Shown here piece by piece: positions 45,201 to 53,482 of a stretch of DNA of 64,000 nucleotides; the stretch's first letter is position 1, and each line of letters begins with the position of its first letter. Under the pieces are notes generated by a model, which was given only the letters and a program-made list of their open reading frames with translations, was not told where the DNA came from and did no database searches. Origin of the DNA: Vulcaniibacterium tengchongense (GTDB lineage: Bacteria > Pseudomonadota > Gammaproteobacteria > Xanthomonadales > Xanthomonadaceae); assembly GCF_003814555.1 (NCBI RefSeq), contig NZ_RKQN01000001.1, forward strand, positions 124,001-188,000, written 5' to 3'. The position numbers and the translations under genes are program-made.

Positions 45201-45854
45201 CGGCTGGAGATCGCCGACACCGGCCCCGGGCTCAACGAGGAGCAGAAGGCGCGGCTGTTCCGCCGCTTCGAGCAGGCCGAAGGCGCGCGCACCGCGGCGC
45301 GCTACGGCGGCAGCGGCCTGGGGCTGGCGATCTGCCAGGAACTGGCCGCGGCGATGGGCGGCCGCATCCGCGTGGAGAGCGCGCCGGGCGAGGGCGCGCG
45401 CTTCATCGTCGAGCTGCCGCTGGCCGCGGCGCCGGTGCCGCAGGCGCCGGCGGAGACGCGCTGGCCGGCGCGGCGGCGCGCGCTGTCGCTGCTGCTGGTC
45501 GAGGACGACCCGACCGTCGCCGAGGTGGTGGCCGGCCTGCTGCGCGCGCAGGGCCATCGCGTCACCCACGCGCCGCACGGCCTGGCGGCGCTGGCCGAGG
45601 CGGCGAACGCGCGCTTCGACGCCGCCCTGCTCGACCTGGACCTGCCGGGCTTCGACGGCCTGGAACTGGCGCGGCAACTGCAGGCGCAGGGTTTCGCCGC
45701 GCCGCTGCTGGCGATCACCGCGCGCGCCGACGCCGAGGCCGAACCGCAGGCGATGGCCGCCGGTTTCCGCGGCTTCGTGCGCAAGCCGGTGACCAGCGCG
45801 ATGCTGGCGGGGTTCCTCGAGGCGACGGTCGGCGTCGAGGCGGACGCCGAGTGA
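42279..45854 (+). CDS. Hybrid histidine kinase with periplasmic propeller sensor
   Basis: 1191 residues. The start is ATG 42279 after GGGAGAGGG. A signal/anchor segment (GAGLALLAASVAPAVAGLP) leads into Reg_prop repeats of a two-bladed propeller sensor (LTVADGLPSNRINGIAEDRS, GYLWIATSDGLARYDG, VWVGTNDAGLAVLD) to about residue 690. A Y_Y_Y domain follows (FNDARNHVYRFRLSGYDTGW), one membrane helix (IVGLAGLVALALWWLADAY), HisKA with His835 (FLATLGHEVRTPMTGVLGM), an ATPase domain (LLGNAIKFTEAGSVSLRV, YGGSGLGLAICQELAAAMGG) and a receiver domain with Asp1119 (LLDLDLPGFDGLELA). There is no DNA-binding output, so it should signal to a separate partner. The ligand is unknown; this sensor class often detects glycans or secreted polymers. 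Confidence 0.93.
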   Translation: MRASGRKRGAARAWARRIGAGLALLAASVAPAVAGLPETPRPRQLTVADGLPSNRINGIAEDRSGYLWIATSDGLARYDGLGFRVWRAENGLRDSFVWYVHVDARNRVWVGTNDAGLAVLDPERKRFRFYDRRNTPAMDSDTVWTIASTSDGALWYGTDAGGLYRLDPDGRVARFAPRQGDPRSLPGGGVVQLETAADGSLWVGTKNGVARWTGRDFERLPDAALPSPIINGITAEDDGTLWFGTPRGVGVRRPNGSVSAAPWAELGIADPILHVLLRDRSGLYWFDVPQGLGYDNGGALGVVPLYSESAQGLVRPSWVGAYQDHEGGLWFASYTNGLWYLPANWRQFAVLSRRIGDPASLGNAKLSGIAPAADGGMWLVGSGGVLDRLDPETGAVRHVARDLGDGLVLKSVMEDAAGAVWVSFPGGLARVEPHSGRFRRWLHDDPDDPALAGTETWLAQSGDGTVWLVDDQSIVQAREPDGRVRATLRPGEDGGLARDAVVREIGRGPDGALWVATSRGLSMWNAGARRFEPVPGADARDVYGFAIAGERVWLARFGALEAYRWDGAALQPEGLGLDTRHGMPLIAPNGLTVDAAGTVWMSSVRGLIRADPAAGTVRVYGVHDGLPSQEFETPPVARPGDGRILVGSPEGLVMFDPSLVRPTTQAPPLIVESIDVRRGERRAAFPAERPFRVGPGDRDLRIVARLLSFNDARNHVYRFRLSGYDTGWVETGASGERVFSRLEPGEYLLRIAARTADNVWSAERSVRFVVAPPWWRTWPAIVGLAGLVALALWWLADAYRRRLKRRHAWQMAQHERELAKQASLAKTRFLATLGHEVRTPMTGVLGMSELLLDTPLQPQQRSYVESIRRAGQHLLRLVNDALDLARIESGKLDLAEQPFDLRALVDEAAGLMAPLARRRGLDFVIEIAPDAPRGLLGDGSRVCQILLNLLGNAIKFTEAGSVSLRVSALAPEGVRLEIADTGPGLNEEQKARLFRRFEQAEGARTAARYGGSGLGLAICQELAAAMGGRIRVESAPGEGARFIVELPLAAAPVPQAPAETRWPARRRALSLLLVEDDPTVAEVVAGLLRAQGHRVTHAPHGLAALAEAANARFDAALLDLDLPGFDGLELARQLQAQGFAAPLLAITARADAEAEPQAMAAGFRGFVRKPVTSAMLAGFLEATVGVEADAE

Positions 45855-45879
45855 GGGGAACGCGTGGTTGGGGAACGAA

Positions 45880-45901
45880 GAACGGGCGGGCCCGCCGGTT
45901 C
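45880..45901. terminator. Bidirectional hairpin between hybrid kinase and hemE
   Basis: An almost perfect palindrome with GAAC/GTTC ends and GGCGGGCCCGCC core, in the 68-base gap between convergent genes. No T tract on either side. Confidence 0.5.
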
Positions 45902-45922
45902 CTCGCTCCCGGCGCCGCGTTG

Positions 45923-46996
45923 CTAGTTCCTCGCGCTCGACTCGTGCACCGCCGCGACCAGCGCGGCGACGTGCTCGGGCGCCATGTCCGGCGACAGGCC
46001 GTGGCCGAGGTTGAACACGTGGCCTTCGCGCGAGCCGCCGTTGCCGGCGGCGTAGGCGTCGAGCACGCGCCCGGCCTCGCGCCGGATCGCCTCCGGCTGC
46101 GCGTACAGCACCGCCGGGTCGAGGTTGCCCTGCAGCGCGACCCGGCCGCCGGTGCGGCGCGCGGCCTCGCCCAGGTCCACGGTCCAGTCCACGCCGACCG
46201 CCTCGGCGCCGCTCGCCGCCAGTTCCTCCAGGTAGGGGCCGTTGCCCTTGCCGAACAGGATCAGCGGCACGCGTTCCTCGCCGCGCGGCAGTTCGGCGGC
46301 GATGCGCGCCAGGTAGCGCAGGGAGAACTCGCGGTACATCGCCGGGCCGAGCACGCCGCCCCAGGTGTCGAACACCTGCAGCGCCTGCGCGCCGGCGCGG
46401 CGCTGCGCGTCGAGGTAGGCGATCGTCGCGTCGGTGACCACGCCGAGCAGCCGGTGCAGCGCCTGCGGGTCGTCCAGCGCTAGCGACTTGATCCGCGCGT
46501 AGTTTTCGCTGGCGCCGCCCTCCACCATGTAGCAGGCGACGGTCCACGGGCTGCCGGCGAAGCCGATCAGCGGCACCGCGCCGTCCAGCTCGCGGCGGAT
46601 CGTGCGCACCGCGTCGGTGACGTAGCGCAGCTGGCGCTCCACGTCGGGCACCGCCAGCCGCCCGATGTCGGCGCGGCTGCGCACCGGGCGCTCGAACTTG
46701 GGCCCTTCGCCTTCGACGAAGTACAGCCCCAGGCCCATCGCGTCCGGCACGGTGAGGATGTCGGAGAACAGGATCGCCGCGTCGAGCGGGAAGCGGCGCA
46801 GCGGCTGCAGGGTCACCTCGCAGGCCAGTTCCGGGTTCTTGGCCATCGCCAGGAAGCTGCCGGCCTTGGCGCGGGTGGCGCGGTACTCGGGCAGGTAGCG
46901 GCCGGCCTGGCGCATCAGCCAGATCGGGGTGCGGTCCACCGGTTCGCGGCGCAGGGCACGGAGGAAGCGGTCGTTCTTGAGCGGAGCAGGCGTCAT
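45923..46996 (-). CDS. hemE: Uroporphyrinogen decarboxylase
   Basis: 357 residues. Decarboxylates the four acetate groups of uroporphyrinogen III to give coproporphyrinogen III in haem synthesis. Motifs: [85 protein letters not shown], and [16 protein letters not shown]. The start is ATG 46996. It lies 80 bases after the WGR-like gene in the aroK-aroB-hemE group. Confidence 0.97.
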   Translation of the reverse strand: MTPAPLKNDRFLRALRREPVDRTPIWLMRQAGRYLPEYRATRAKAGSFLAMAKNPELACEVTLQPLRRFPLDAAILFSDILTVPDAMGLGLYFVEGEGPKFERPVRSRADIGRLAVPDVERQLRYVTDAVRTIRRELDGAVPLIGFAGSPWTVACYMVEGGASENYARIKSLALDDPQALHRLLGVVTDATIAYLDAQRRAGAQALQVFDTWGGVLGPAMYREFSLRYLARIAAELPRGEERVPLILFGKGNGPYLEELAASGAEAVGVDWTVDLGEAARRTGGRVALQGNLDPAVLYAQPEAIRREAGRVLDAYAAGNGGSREGHVFNLGHGLSPDMAPEHVAALVAAVHESSARN

Positions 46997-47076
46997 TCGG
47001 TCACCAGGAGATCGCGTGCGGGCGCGGCCGCGCACGGGCGGAAGCGGTCCCTCGCGGCGCGTGGGACGACGGAGGC

Positions 47077-47331
47077 TCATTTCGGCAGGTCGGTACCCTG
47101 CGCGAACACCAGCTGGAACCCGCGCTTGAGCTGCTGGTCGCGGGCCTGTTCGAGTGCGGCCAGGGCGCTGGCCTGGTCGAGGAACTGCTCGCGCCGCAAC
47201 GTCGTGCGGCCGCCGATCTGGCCGCTCTCGCGCACCAGCGTCCAGCCGCCGAGCAGGTCGGGCTGCAGCATCAGTTGCACGAAGCGCGGGGCTTCGTGGC
47301 CTTGCGGCCGTTGTTGCAGGAGCAGTCGCAT
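47077..47331 (-). CDS. WGR-domain-like small protein
   Basis: 84 residues. The pattern [20 protein letters not shown] then [20 protein letters not shown] and LKRGFQLVF fits the WGR fold, which in larger proteins binds nucleic acids; here it stands alone. Function unknown. It lies between aroB (39 bases) and hemE (80 bases) on the same strand, so it may be co-transcribed. Confidence 0.75.
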   Translation of the reverse strand: MRLLLQQRPQGHEAPRFVQLMLQPDLLGGWTLVRESGQIGGRTTLRREQFLDQASALAALEQARDQQLKRGFQLVFAQGTDLPK

Positions 47332-47370
47332 GAGGCGGCCATTGTAGCCGTTGCCGCCGCCGCGCCGCGG

Positions 47371-48477
47371 TCAGCCCTGCAGCACCGCCAGCACCGCGTC
47401 TTCGGGCACGCCGGACACGATCCGCGCCTCGCCGACCCCGTCCCACAGGATGAAGCGCAGCCCGGCGGCTTCGGCCTTCTTGTCCAGGCGCATGCGCGCC
47501 AGCAGCGCCTGCGGGTCCAGGCCCGCGGGCAGGTCGGTCGGCAGGCCGAGACGCGCCAGCAGCGCCCGCAGCCGCTGCGCGTCCGCCTCGCTGCCGCGGC
47601 CCAGCGCCGCCGACAGGCGCGCCGCCAGGACCATGCCCACCGCCACCGCTTCGCCGTGGTTGAGCGCCCGGCTGCCGGCGCCGGCGTAGCCCTGCTCGGC
47701 TTCGATCGCATGGCCGAAGGTGTGGCCGAAGTTGAGCAGCGCGCGGTCGCCGTGCTCGTAGGGGTCGCGCGCGACCACCTCGGCCTTGTAGCGGCACGAG
47801 CGCGCGATCGCCTCGCTCAGCGCGGCGTCGTCGCCGCGCAGCAGCGCCTGCGCGTGATGCTCGAGCCAGTCGAGGAACGAGGCCTCGAAGATCGCGCCGT
47901 ACTTCACCACCTCGGCCAGGCCGGCGCGGCGCTCGCGCTCGGGCAGGGTGCGCAGGGTCGCGGTGTCGGCGATCACCGCGCGCGGCGGGTGGAACGCGCC
48001 GACCAGGTTCTTGCCCTGCGGCAGGTCGACGCCGGTCTTGCCGCCGACCGAGGAGTCGACCATCGCCAGCAGCGTGGTCGGCAGCTGCAGCACGTCGATG
48101 CCGCGCATCCAGCAGGCCGCGGCGAAGCCGGCGAGGTCGCCGACCACGCCGCCGCCGAGCGCGACCACGGCGGCGTCGCGGGTCGCGCCGAGCGCGGCCA
48201 GCGCATCGAGGCATTCGAGGAAGCGGGCGAGGGTCTTCTCGCGCTCACCGGCCGGAATCACGAAGCGGGCGACCTGCACGCCGGGCCGCGCGGTGCGCAG
48301 GGTCGCCTCCACCCGGTCGGCGTAGAGCGGCGCGACGTGGGCGTCGCTGACGATCAGCGCGTGGCGGCCGCGCAGTTCGCGGGCGAAGCGCGGGGCGTCG
48401 TCGAGCAGGCCGGGGCCGATCGCGATGTCGTAGTGGCCGGCCTCGCCGCCGACCCTGACCGTGTGCAGTGTGCTCAT
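47371..48477 (-). CDS. aroB: 3-Dehydroquinate synthase
   Basis: 368 residues. Second step of the shikimate pathway (DAHP to 3-dehydroquinate), NAD- and metal-dependent. Motifs: [69 protein letters not shown], and [16 protein letters not shown] with metal-binding His. The start is ATG 48477, overlapping the aroK stop by 4 bases. Confidence 0.97.
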   Translation of the reverse strand: MSTLHTVRVGGEAGHYDIAIGPGLLDDAPRFARELRGRHALIVSDAHVAPLYADRVEATLRTARPGVQVARFVIPAGEREKTLARFLECLDALAALGATRDAAVVALGGGVVGDLAGFAAACWMRGIDVLQLPTTLLAMVDSSVGGKTGVDLPQGKNLVGAFHPPRAVIADTATLRTLPERERRAGLAEVVKYGAIFEASFLDWLEHHAQALLRGDDAALSEAIARSCRYKAEVVARDPYEHGDRALLNFGHTFGHAIEAEQGYAGAGSRALNHGEAVAVGMVLAARLSAALGRGSEADAQRLRALLARLGLPTDLPAGLDPQALLARMRLDKKAEAAGLRFILWDGVGEARIVSGVPEDAVLAVLQG

Positions 48478-49055
48478 GCCGATTGTCCGTCCTCGTGCGC
48501 TGCGCGCTCGCGCGTGCGCGCCAGTGTGGGGCGCCGCCAGTGAAGCTCGAGCAGGCGCGCCAGCCGCGCCGCGGCCTCGGCGGCGCTGCCGTCGCCGGTA
48601 TCGAAGCCGAGGTCGGCGACCTCGGCGTACAGCGGCGCGCGCGTCGCCGCCAGTTCGCGCAGCACCTGCTCGCGGTCGCCGCGCGCCAGCAGCGGGCGGC
48701 TGCGGTCGTGCGCCAGCCGGCGCAGCTGGCGTTCGACGTCGACCTGCAGGTGCACGACGAAGCCCCCCGCGCGCAACCGCGCGCGGTTGCCCGCGTCCAG
48801 CACCACGCCGCCGCCGGTGGCCAGCACCAGGCCGTCCTGCGCCAGCGCCTCGGCCAGCGCGGCCCGTTCGCGCGCGCGGAAGCCGGCCTCGCCCTCGTGG
48901 GCGAAGATGGTCGGGATGTCGGCGCCGGCGCGGCGTTCGATCTCGCGGTCCAGATCGAGCGCGCGCAGTCCGTAGCGCTCGGCCAGCCGGCGCCCGATGC
49001 AGGATTTGCCGGCGCCCATCGGGCCCACCAGGATCAGGTTGGCGGCGGGGTTCAT
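48474..49055 (-). CDS. aroK: Shikimate kinase
   Basis: 193 residues. Phosphorylates shikimate with ATP. P-loop [40 protein letters not shown], and [18 protein letters not shown]; lid DRSRPLLA. The C-terminal tail is a little longer than usual ([16 protein letters not shown]). The start is ATG 49055. Overlaps aroB by 4 bases, so the two shikimate genes are coupled. Confidence 0.95.
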   Translation of the reverse strand: MNPAANLILVGPMGAGKSCIGRRLAERYGLRALDLDREIERRAGADIPTIFAHEGEAGFRARERAALAEALAQDGLVLATGGGVVLDAGNRARLRAGGFVVHLQVDVERQLRRLAHDRSRPLLARGDREQVLRELAATRAPLYAEVADLGFDTGDGSAAEAAARLARLLELHWRRPTLARTRERAAHEDGQSA

Positions 49056-49105
49056 GCGCCGATTGTAGGCGCTGCCGCCGCGGCCGGCGCTGCGCGCGGT
49101 GGGCC

Positions 49106-49924
49106 TTACCGCAGCGGCCGCCGCCGGGCGTCGAGCGCCACGGTCCAGTCGGCGATCCCCGGCAGCGCGTGCAGCGCCTGGCGGCTGACCCGCTCGAACA
49201 GCTGGACGAAGCGCCCGACCTGCGCGCGCGTCATCGCCGTGCGCCGCGGCCGGGCCGCCTGCAGCGCGCGCTCCTGCTGCCAGCGCCATTCCGGCACGCA
49301 CGCGAAGCCGGGCGGGCGCAGGAACAGCAGCCGGTCCAGGCGCGCCCACAGCGGCGGGTAGTCGCGGCCCAGGGCCTGGTTGCAATGGCGGCGCCAGGCG
49401 CCGTCCGGGTCCTCGTCGCGCTCGAGCGGATTGAGCGGCTCGCACAGGTCCGCCGGCGCCTGCGGCGGCGTCTTCAGGAACCAGCCCTCGAACAGCAGCA
49501 GATCCGCCGCGCCGACCCGCGGCCAGCGCGAAGGCGGCAGGCGCGTGTCGGCGAGCTTGTCGAAGCGCGGCACGCGCGCCGGCCGGCCGGCGCGCAGCGC
49601 GTCGAGCGTTTCGCAGGCCAGCGCGACCTCGTGCGTGCCCGGCGGCCCGCGCGTGGCCAGCAGCGGATGTACCGAGCGCGCCAGGCGCCGGCGCTCGCGC
49701 CGGCCGAGGTAGAAGTCGTCCACCGACAGTGCCGCCGCGCGCAGCCCGCGCGCGCGGGCCAGGGCCGCGACCTGGGCCGCGAGCGTGGACTTGCCCGAGC
49801 CCTGCAACCCGGCGATCGCGTACACGCGCGCGCCGTGCGCCAGGGCGTCTTCGAGCACGCGGGCGACGAAGGCGTCGTCGAAGCGGGTCGGGGCGGCGTC
49901 CACGAGCGGCGATGCTCGCACCAT
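49106..49924 (-). CDS. D-glycerate 3-kinase-like P-loop kinase
   Basis: 272 residues. P-loop [20 protein letters not shown], then [15 protein letters not shown], a substrate region [17 protein letters not shown] and [14 protein letters not shown], matching plant-type glycerate kinases and related kinases. The usual reaction is D-glycerate + ATP to 3-phosphoglycerate. The substrate in this organism is not proven. The start is ATG 49924. 50 bases upstream of aroK on the same strand. Confidence 0.82.
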   Translation of the reverse strand: MVRASPLVDAAPTRFDDAFVARVLEDALAHGARVYAIAGLQGSGKSTLAAQVAALARARGLRAAALSVDDFYLGRRERRRLARSVHPLLATRGPPGTHEVALACETLDALRAGRPARVPRFDKLADTRLPPSRWPRVGAADLLLFEGWFLKTPPQAPADLCEPLNPLERDEDPDGAWRRHCNQALGRDYPPLWARLDRLLFLRPPGFACVPEWRWQQERALQAARPRRTAMTRAQVGRFVQLFERVSRQALHALPGIADWTVALDARRRPLR

Positions 49925-50145
49925 CGCCGTCGCGGCGAAAGCGAGCCGGGTGCGAAGCGGCAGGCCGCCGGAAGGCGCATGTCGCAGGCGCTGCGGCCGG
50001 GCCGGTGCGCGAGGCGTGCGTCGGAAGGCCCGCGAAGCCGCGCTCCGTCATGGGCGTTGTTCGCGCGCCCTCCGACGCGCGCCCGGACGGGGCTGCCGCG
50101 GCCGAAAGCGCCGGGTCGGGGGATGCGGCGGCCGCGGCAGCGGGC

Positions 50146-50151
50146 GACAAT
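50146..50151 (+). promoter_or_regulatory. -10-like element of pdxH, leaderless type
   Basis: GACAAT ends 6 bases before the ATG at 50158, and no ribosome-binding site is seen. This fits a leaderless transcript. No clear -35. The rest of the divergent gap 49925-50145 shows nothing specific. Confidence 0.4.
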
Positions 50152-50157
50152 GGCGCG

Positions 50158-50760
50158 ATGGACACGCCCGCCCTGCTCGACGAAGCCCTCGCCACCTTCG
50201 ACCGCCTGTTCCGCGAGGCGGTGCGGGCCGGCGAGCCCGATCCGACCGCGATGACCGTGGCCACCGCCGGGCTGGACGCGCGGCCGTCGGCGCGCACCGT
50301 GCTGCTCAAGGCGCACGACGCGCGCGGCTTCGTGTTCTACACTCATCTCGACGGGCGCAAGGGGCGCGAGTTGCAGGCCAACCCGCAGGCCGCGCTGCTG
50401 TTCCACTGGCCGCGGGTGCGCGCGGGCGTGCAGGTGCGGATCGAGGGCGGCGTGGGCACGGTGTCCGACGCCGAGGCCGACGCCTACTTCGCCAGTCGGC
50501 CGCGCGGCAGCCAACTCGGCGCCTGGGCGTCGCGGCAGTCCGAGACGCTGGAGTCGCGCGAGGCGTTCGAACGGCGCTACGCCCAGGCCGAACGCGAGTT
50601 CGACGGCCGCGAGGTGCCGCGCCCGCCGCGCTGGACCGGGTTCCGCGTGCGCCCGGAACGGATCGAGTTCTGGTACGGCGCGCAGTTCCGCCTGCACGAG
50701 CGCTGGCTGTACGAGGCGGATGCCGCCGGCGAATGGTCGAAGCGGATGCTGTATCCGTGA
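50158..50760 (+). CDS. pdxH: Pyridoxamine 5'-phosphate oxidase
   Basis: 200 residues. FMN enzyme oxidising pyridoxine- or pyridoxamine-5'-phosphate to PLP. Motifs: [88 protein letters not shown], and C-terminal [16 protein letters not shown]. The start is ATG 50158; upstream frame is Ala-rich and not conserved in type. Overlaps the acetyltransferase gene by 4 bases (GTGA). Confidence 0.96.
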   Translation: MDTPALLDEALATFDRLFREAVRAGEPDPTAMTVATAGLDARPSARTVLLKAHDARGFVFYTHLDGRKGRELQANPQAALLFHWPRVRAGVQVRIEGGVGTVSDAEADAYFASRPRGSQLGAWASRQSETLESREAFERRYAQAEREFDGREVPRPPRWTGFRVRPERIEFWYGAQFRLHERWLYEADAAGEWSKRMLYP

Positions 50761-51215
50761 GCGCGGGCTGGCGCATCCGCCGCGCCGGCCCCGGCGACGC
50801 CGAACCCTGGGCGGCGCTGCGCCACGCGCTGTGGCCCGATGCGGACCCGGGCGAATTGCGCGAGGAATTGCCTGCGCTGCTGCAGGACCCGCGTGCGGCC
50901 GCGTTCGTCGCCGTGGATGCGGACGGCGGGCGCCTGCTGGGCTTCGCCGAGGCGACGCTGCGCGCCGACTACGTCAACGGCACCGAATCCTCGCCGGTCG
51001 GCTTCCTCGAGGCCTGGTACGTGGCCGGCGATGCGCGCGGCCGCGGCATCGGCCGTGCGCTGGTCGAGGCGGTGGCCGAGTGGACCCGCGCCCGGGGCTG
51101 CACCGAGCTGGCCTCCGACAGCGCGCTCGACGACGGCGCCGCCCATCGCGCGCACCGCGGTTGCGGCTTCGAGGAGACCGAGCGCGTGGTGTATTTCCGC
51201 CGGCGCCTGGACTGA
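50757..51215 (+). CDS. GNAT acetyltransferase, AAC(6')-like
   Basis: 152 residues, GTG start overlapping the pdxH stop. The sequence follows chromosomal aminoglycoside 6'-N-acetyltransferases of related bacteria: [74 protein letters not shown] (acetyl-CoA loop), and [18 protein letters not shown]. It would acetylate an amine using acetyl-CoA. Whether it confers aminoglycoside resistance cannot be told from sequence; the native substrate may differ. It is probably co-transcribed with pdxH. Confidence 0.85.
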   Translation: MSAGWRIRRAGPGDAEPWAALRHALWPDADPGELREELPALLQDPRAAAFVAVDADGGRLLGFAEATLRADYVNGTESSPVGFLEAWYVAGDARGRGIGRALVEAVAEWTRARGCTELASDSALDDGAAHRAHRGCGFEETERVVYFRRRLD

Positions 51216-51243
51216 GCCGCGGCGCCCGCCGCGGCGCGCATGA

Positions 51244-51249
51244 CACAAT
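51244..51249 (+). promoter_or_regulatory. -10-like element of the BtuF-like gene, leaderless type
   Basis: CACAAT ends 6 bases before the ATG at 51256, with no ribosome-binding site. Same geometry as at pdxH and the glycosyltransferase. Confidence 0.35.
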
Positions 51250-51255
51250 CGGCGG

Positions 51256-52044
51256 ATGGGACCGCAACGCATCGTCTGCCTGACCGAGGAGCCGACCGAG
51301 GTGCTGTACGCGCTCGGCGCGCAGGACCGCATCGTCGGCATCAGCGGCTTCACCGTGCGCCCGCCGCGCGCGCGCAAGGAGAAGCCCAAGGTCAGCGCCT
51401 TCACCAGCGCGAAGATCGACGAGATCCTGCGGCTGCAGCCGGACTTCGTGGTCGGCTTCTCCGACATCCAGGCCGGGATCGCGTCCGAGCTGGTCCGCCG
51501 CGGCGTCGAGGTGTGGATCAGCAACCACCGCAGCGTGGCCGGGATCCTCGACTACGTGCGCCGGCTCGGCGCGCTGGTCGGCGCGGCGGCGGCGGCCGAC
51601 GCCTACGCCGATACCCTGCAGCGCGGCCTCGACGCGATCGCGCGCGAGGCCGCGGCGTTGCCGCGCCGGCCCCGGGTCTACTTCGAGGAGTGGGACGAGC
51701 CGCCGATCACCGGCATCCGCTGGGTCGCCGAGCTGGTCCGCATCGCCGGCGGCGACGACGTGTTCCCCGAGCGCGCGGCCGAACCCTTGGCGAAGCGCCG
51801 CATCCTCGAGGACCCCGACGAAGTGGTCCGCCGCGCGCCGGACATCATCCTCGGTTCCTGGTGCGGCAAGAAGTTCCGGCCGGAGAGGGTCGCCGCGCGT
51901 CCCGGCTGGGACGCGATCCCCGCGGTGCGCGACGGCCAGCTGCACGAGATCAAGTCGCCGATCATCCTGCAGCCCGGGCCGGCGGCGCTGACCGAGGGCG
52001 TGGCCGAGATCGCGAGGATCGTGCGCGCCTGGGCCGGACGGTGA
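51256..52044 (+). CDS. BtuF-like substrate-binding-fold protein without signal peptide
   Basis: 262 residues. The fold of periplasmic cobalamin/siderophore-binding proteins: RIVCLTEEPTEVLYALGAQD, KVSAFTSAKIDEILRLQPDF, VVGFSDIQAGIASELVRRG, VYFEEWDEPPITGIRWVAEL, and DIILGSWCGKKFRPERV. The mature fold starts at once after Met, so there is no signal peptide and it is predicted cytoplasmic. No ABC permease or ATPase is adjacent. Its role is unclear; binding of cobinamide-like or other ligands inside the cell is a guess. Confidence 0.82.
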   Translation: MGPQRIVCLTEEPTEVLYALGAQDRIVGISGFTVRPPRARKEKPKVSAFTSAKIDEILRLQPDFVVGFSDIQAGIASELVRRGVEVWISNHRSVAGILDYVRRLGALVGAAAAADAYADTLQRGLDAIAREAAALPRRPRVYFEEWDEPPITGIRWVAELVRIAGGDDVFPERAAEPLAKRRILEDPDEVVRRAPDIILGSWCGKKFRPERVAARPGWDAIPAVRDGQLHEIKSPIILQPGPAALTEGVAEIARIVRAWAGR

Positions 52045-52111
52045 GGCCGTTCACGTTCGGTTGGCCGGCGGATACCCTATCTTGACCGCCTTTCCGCCAG
52101 AGGATGCCCGT

Positions 52112-52483
52112 ATGTTGCGCGAGTCGATGATCGCCCTTGCCCTGGTTCCGGCCCTGGTCGCGGTGCCCGCCGCGAGCGCGCGGGCGGGCGTGATCAGCAC
52201 CCAGCAGGCGCTGTCCGCCGAGATGCGCCAGGCCAAGGAGACCCAGGTCCGCGCCGCGCTCGCGCGCGAGGACGTGCGCCAGGCGATGCTGCAGCTGGGC
52301 GTGAACCCGGCCGATGCCGACGCCCGCATCGCCTCGCTCAGCGACGCCGAACTGCTGCAGCTGGAAGGCCAGGTCGACCGCCTGCCCGCCGGCGGCGGCG
52401 TGCTCGCGGTGATCGGCGTGGTGTTCGTGGTGCTGCTGATCCTGGAGCTGGTGGGCGTCACCAACATCTTCAACAAGGTGTGA
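52112..52483 (+). CDS. PA2779-family small exported protein
   Basis: 123 residues. N-terminal signal peptide (MIALALVPALVAVPAASARA), a helical middle (QALSAEMRQAKETQVRAALA, REDVRQAMLQLGVNPADADA), and a C-terminal membrane helix (GGGVLAVIGVVFVVLLILEL). Matches PA2779-type proteins of unknown function, which pair with the following cysteine-peptidase-like gene. The start is ATG 52112 with AGAGGA upstream. Overlaps the next gene by 4 bases. Confidence 0.85.
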   Translation: MLRESMIALALVPALVAVPAASARAGVISTQQALSAEMRQAKETQVRAALAREDVRQAMLQLGVNPADADARIASLSDAELLQLEGQVDRLPAGGGVLAVIGVVFVVLLILELVGVTNIFNKV

Positions 52484-53463
52484 GAACGCGCAGGGGGCTG
52501 CGCGCGGCGGGGGCGATCCTCGCCGCCGCGCTGCTGGCGGGCTGCGCGATCAACCCGGCGTTGCGCGTGGCCGAGGCGGTGCCCGCCGCCGGCGTCGACC
52601 TGACCGGGCGGGTGCCGTTCCATCCGCAGACCGAATACCAGTGCGGGCCGGCGGCCCTGGCCACCGTGCTCGGCGCCAGCGGCGTGGCGGTTTCGCCGGC
52701 GCAGCTGGCGCCGCAGGTCTACCTGCCCGGACGCGAGGGCAGCCTGCAGCTGGAATTGGTCGGCGCCACGCGCCGCGCCGGGCGCATCCCGTACCCGATC
52801 GCGCCCGAGCCGCAGGCGCTGTTCGCGGAACTGCAGGCGGGCCGGCCGGTGCTGGTGCTGCAGAACCTGCTGGTGCGCACCGTGCCGCGCTGGCACTACG
52901 CGGTGGTCGTCGGCGCCGATCCGGCGCGCAACCGCGTGGTGCTCAACAGCGGCGAGCGCCGCGGCCTGCGCATGCGCGCGCCGACCTTCCTGCGCACTTG
53001 GGACTGGGCCGGGCGCTGGGGCCTGGTGGCGTTGCGCCCCGGCGAGTTGCCGGCGCACGCCGAGCCGCGCACGTACCTGGCCGCGGTGGCCGATTTCGAG
53101 GCGGTGGCGGGCGCGCCGGCGGCGTTGCCGGCCTATCGCGCCGCGCTGCAGCGCTGGCCCGAGGAGCCGCGCGTCCACCTCGCGCTCGGCAACCAGGCCT
53201 ACGCCGCGGGCGACCGCGTCGCCGCCGCGCGCCATTACCGCGACGGCCTCGCGCATGCGCCGGGCGACCCGGTGCTCGGCAACAACTACGCCTCGGTGCT
53301 GGGCGAGCTCGGCTGCAAGCGCGAGGCCGCCGCCGCGCTGCAGGCGGTGCGCGACCCGGACGGCCGCTGGCGCGACGCGCTGCGGCGGACCCGGCGCGAG
53401 ATCGACGCCGCCCGCGCCGCGCGCGGCGCCCCGTGCGCGGGGTTGGCGCCCGCCGCGCGCTAG
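52480..53463 (+). CDS. PA2778-family C39-like lipoprotein with TPR tail
   Basis: 327 residues. GTG start overlapping the previous stop. Lipobox LLAGC (AAALLAGCAINPAL). A papain-like C39 fold follows: VPFHPQTEYQCGPAALATVL with the catalytic Cys, and RWHYAVVVGADPARNRVVLN with the His. The C-terminal third has TPR-like helices (VHLALGNQAYAAGDRVAAAR, LGNNYASVLGELGCKREAAA). Predicted envelope cysteine peptidase; target unknown, but the paired PA2779-type protein is a candidate substrate or partner. Confidence 0.88.
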   Translation: MRTRRGLRAAGAILAAALLAGCAINPALRVAEAVPAAGVDLTGRVPFHPQTEYQCGPAALATVLGASGVAVSPAQLAPQVYLPGREGSLQLELVGATRRAGRIPYPIAPEPQALFAELQAGRPVLVLQNLLVRTVPRWHYAVVVGADPARNRVVLNSGERRGLRMRAPTFLRTWDWAGRWGLVALRPGELPAHAEPRTYLAAVADFEAVAGAPAALPAYRAALQRWPEEPRVHLALGNQAYAAGDRVAAARHYRDGLAHAPGDPVLGNNYASVLGELGCKREAAAALQAVRDPDGRWRDALRRTRREIDAARAARGAPCAGLAPAAR

Positions 53464-53482
53464 CGGCGCCCCGCCGGGCGGC

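Noticed and set aside
42110-46483. 1457-codon plus-strand ORF overlapping the hybrid kinase
   Set aside because: An out-of-frame Arg/Ala-rich shadow; the kinase frame has all expected motifs.
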